Part shown: positions 19,302 through 19,765 of the stretch, piece after piece
Position numbering within the stretch: the first letter of the stretch is position 1
Layout of the letters: each line of letters starts with the position of its first letter
The notes under the pieces: generated by a model
The model's database searches: none
What the model saw: the letters and a program-made list of their open reading frames with translations, nothing else
Told to the model about the DNA's origin: nothing
Origin: 66-474 sp051961995
GTDB lineage: Bacteria; Pseudomonadota; Gammaproteobacteria; Xanthomonadales; Rhodanobacteraceae
Reading direction: 5' to 3'
NCBI GenBank assembly: GCA_051961995.1
Contig: JBQCCR010000013.1
Coordinates: 1 to 19,765, forward strand
Length of the DNA stretch: 19,765 nucleotides
Translations under genes and position numbers: made by a program

Positions 19302-19425
19302 GCAGAACCTCGACTCCGATTCAGCCGTTCGCGTGTTCTATCGAGTGGCAGCCGTCACCGATGGCCCAGCCCACGTGGCGGTTCCTTGATCCCGCACTCA
19401 TGGATGAGCGCAAGACCACGCGCGC

Positions 19426-19431
19426 TACAAT
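19426..19431 (+). promoter_or_regulatory. Candidate -10 element for the divergent oxygenase-like gene
   Basis: TACAAT at 19426-19431 matches 5 of 6 of the sigma-70 -10 consensus, 24 bases before the ATG at 19456; the short leader carries the GAGGAAG ribosome site. The -35 region (TGGATG around 19401) is poor. This is the best promoter candidate in the 232-base divergent gap between carA and this gene. Confidence 0.35.
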
Positions 19432-19455
19432 GCGTGCTCACACGAGGAAGCAGCA

Positions 19456-19765
19456 ATGCCCGCCGCCCTGCTCGATCCCGCCCGCCTGCAGCGCCCCGAT
19501 ACGCTGGTCCGCCACGAGCCGTTCGCGTTCCTGCTCGCGCACGGGCAGTTGCCGGAAGAAGCGCGCGAACCGCTGGATCGCGACTTCCCGAAATATTCCG
19601 GCGCGGGCTTCTTTCCGTATGACGAAAAGGAATGCGGGCCGGCGATCAACGAGCTGGTGAACGCGCTGACCACACCCGCGTTTGCCAGCGCAGTCGGCGC
19701 CAAGCTGGGCATCGAGAATCTCGGCGAGTACCCGACCCTGGTGACGTTGTGCCGCTCGCTCAACA
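19456..19765 (+). CDS. N-terminal part of a probable 2-oxoglutarate/Fe(II) oxygenase (cut by window edge)
   Basis: The frame is open from ATG at 19456 to the window end, giving 103 residues. GAGGAAG lies at proper distance upstream and a TACAAT is placed as a -10. The protein begins MPAALLDPARLQRPDTLVRH and continues with a DFPKYSGAGFFPYDEKECGP region and YPTLVTLCRSLN. I recall the RSLN-type stretch just before the HxD iron motif in a family annotated as 2OG-Fe(II) oxygenases. The iron ligands would lie beyond the window, so the assignment cannot be confirmed. There is no signal peptide. It is transcribed away from carA. The competing frame at 19361-19660 is Arg/Ser-rich and is a shadow. Confidence 0.6.
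   Translation, partial: MPAALLDPARLQRPDTLVRHEPFAFLLAHGQLPEEAREPLDRDFPKYSGAGFFPYDEKECGPAINELVNALTTPAFASAVGAKLGIENLGEYPTLVTLCRSLN

Overview
The window reads as a high-GC gammaproteobacterial chromosome segment, most likely order Xanthomonadales. The basis is the gene order carA-carB-greA-rpfE-recJ and prfB-lysS on one strand, which I recall as the flank of the rpf locus in Xanthomonas. Rhodanobacteraceae-type relatives seem more likely than Xanthomonas itself, because the rpfG/rpfC/rpfF signalling genes do not follow lysS here. The assignment rests on remembered synteny and protein similarity; no search was run.

Layout, left to right. Bases 1-2356 (minus) hold the N-terminal two thirds of SMC, cut by the window edge. 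Bases 2357-2788 are a gene-free stretch with two intergenic repeat types. Bases 2789-6107 (minus) hold a translation and housekeeping block read prfB, lysS, yciI-like, bolA-like; prfB carries the classical +1 programmed frameshift. Bases 6282-11183 look like an accessory block: a flavodoxin-fold NAD(P)H:FMN reductase, a methyltransferase-fold protein with a signal peptide, a 72-residue cysteine-rich GDCCVxC protein (the only plus-strand gene here), an isochorismatase-fold protein lacking the usual catalytic cysteine, and an exported S9 peptidase. Bases 11260-19223 (minus) hold carA, carB, greA, rpfE and recJ. From 19456 a divergent plus-strand gene begins, probably a 2-oxoglutarate/Fe(II) oxygenase, and is cut by the right edge.

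How the genes work together. carA and carB form carbamoyl-phosphate synthetase (pyrimidine and arginine precursors) and are translationally coupled by a TGATG overlap. greA, recJ and smc serve transcript-cleavage rescue, recombination repair and chromosome organisation. prfB and lysS serve translation. The central accessory block has no obvious common pathway. Its flanks and gaps are rich in dispersed palindromic repeats, which suggests it was assembled by insertion into an otherwise conserved locus.

I found no convincing new multi-gene system. The best leads are the repeat-bracketed GDCCVxC gene with a promoter lying inside one repeat copy, a two-copy 110-bp palindromic intergenic element, a putatively exported SAM-methyltransferase fold, the cysteine-less isochorismatase homologue, and a roughly 26-residue insertion in RecJ. 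No tRNA, rRNA, CRISPR array, insertion sequence or prophage gene was seen.
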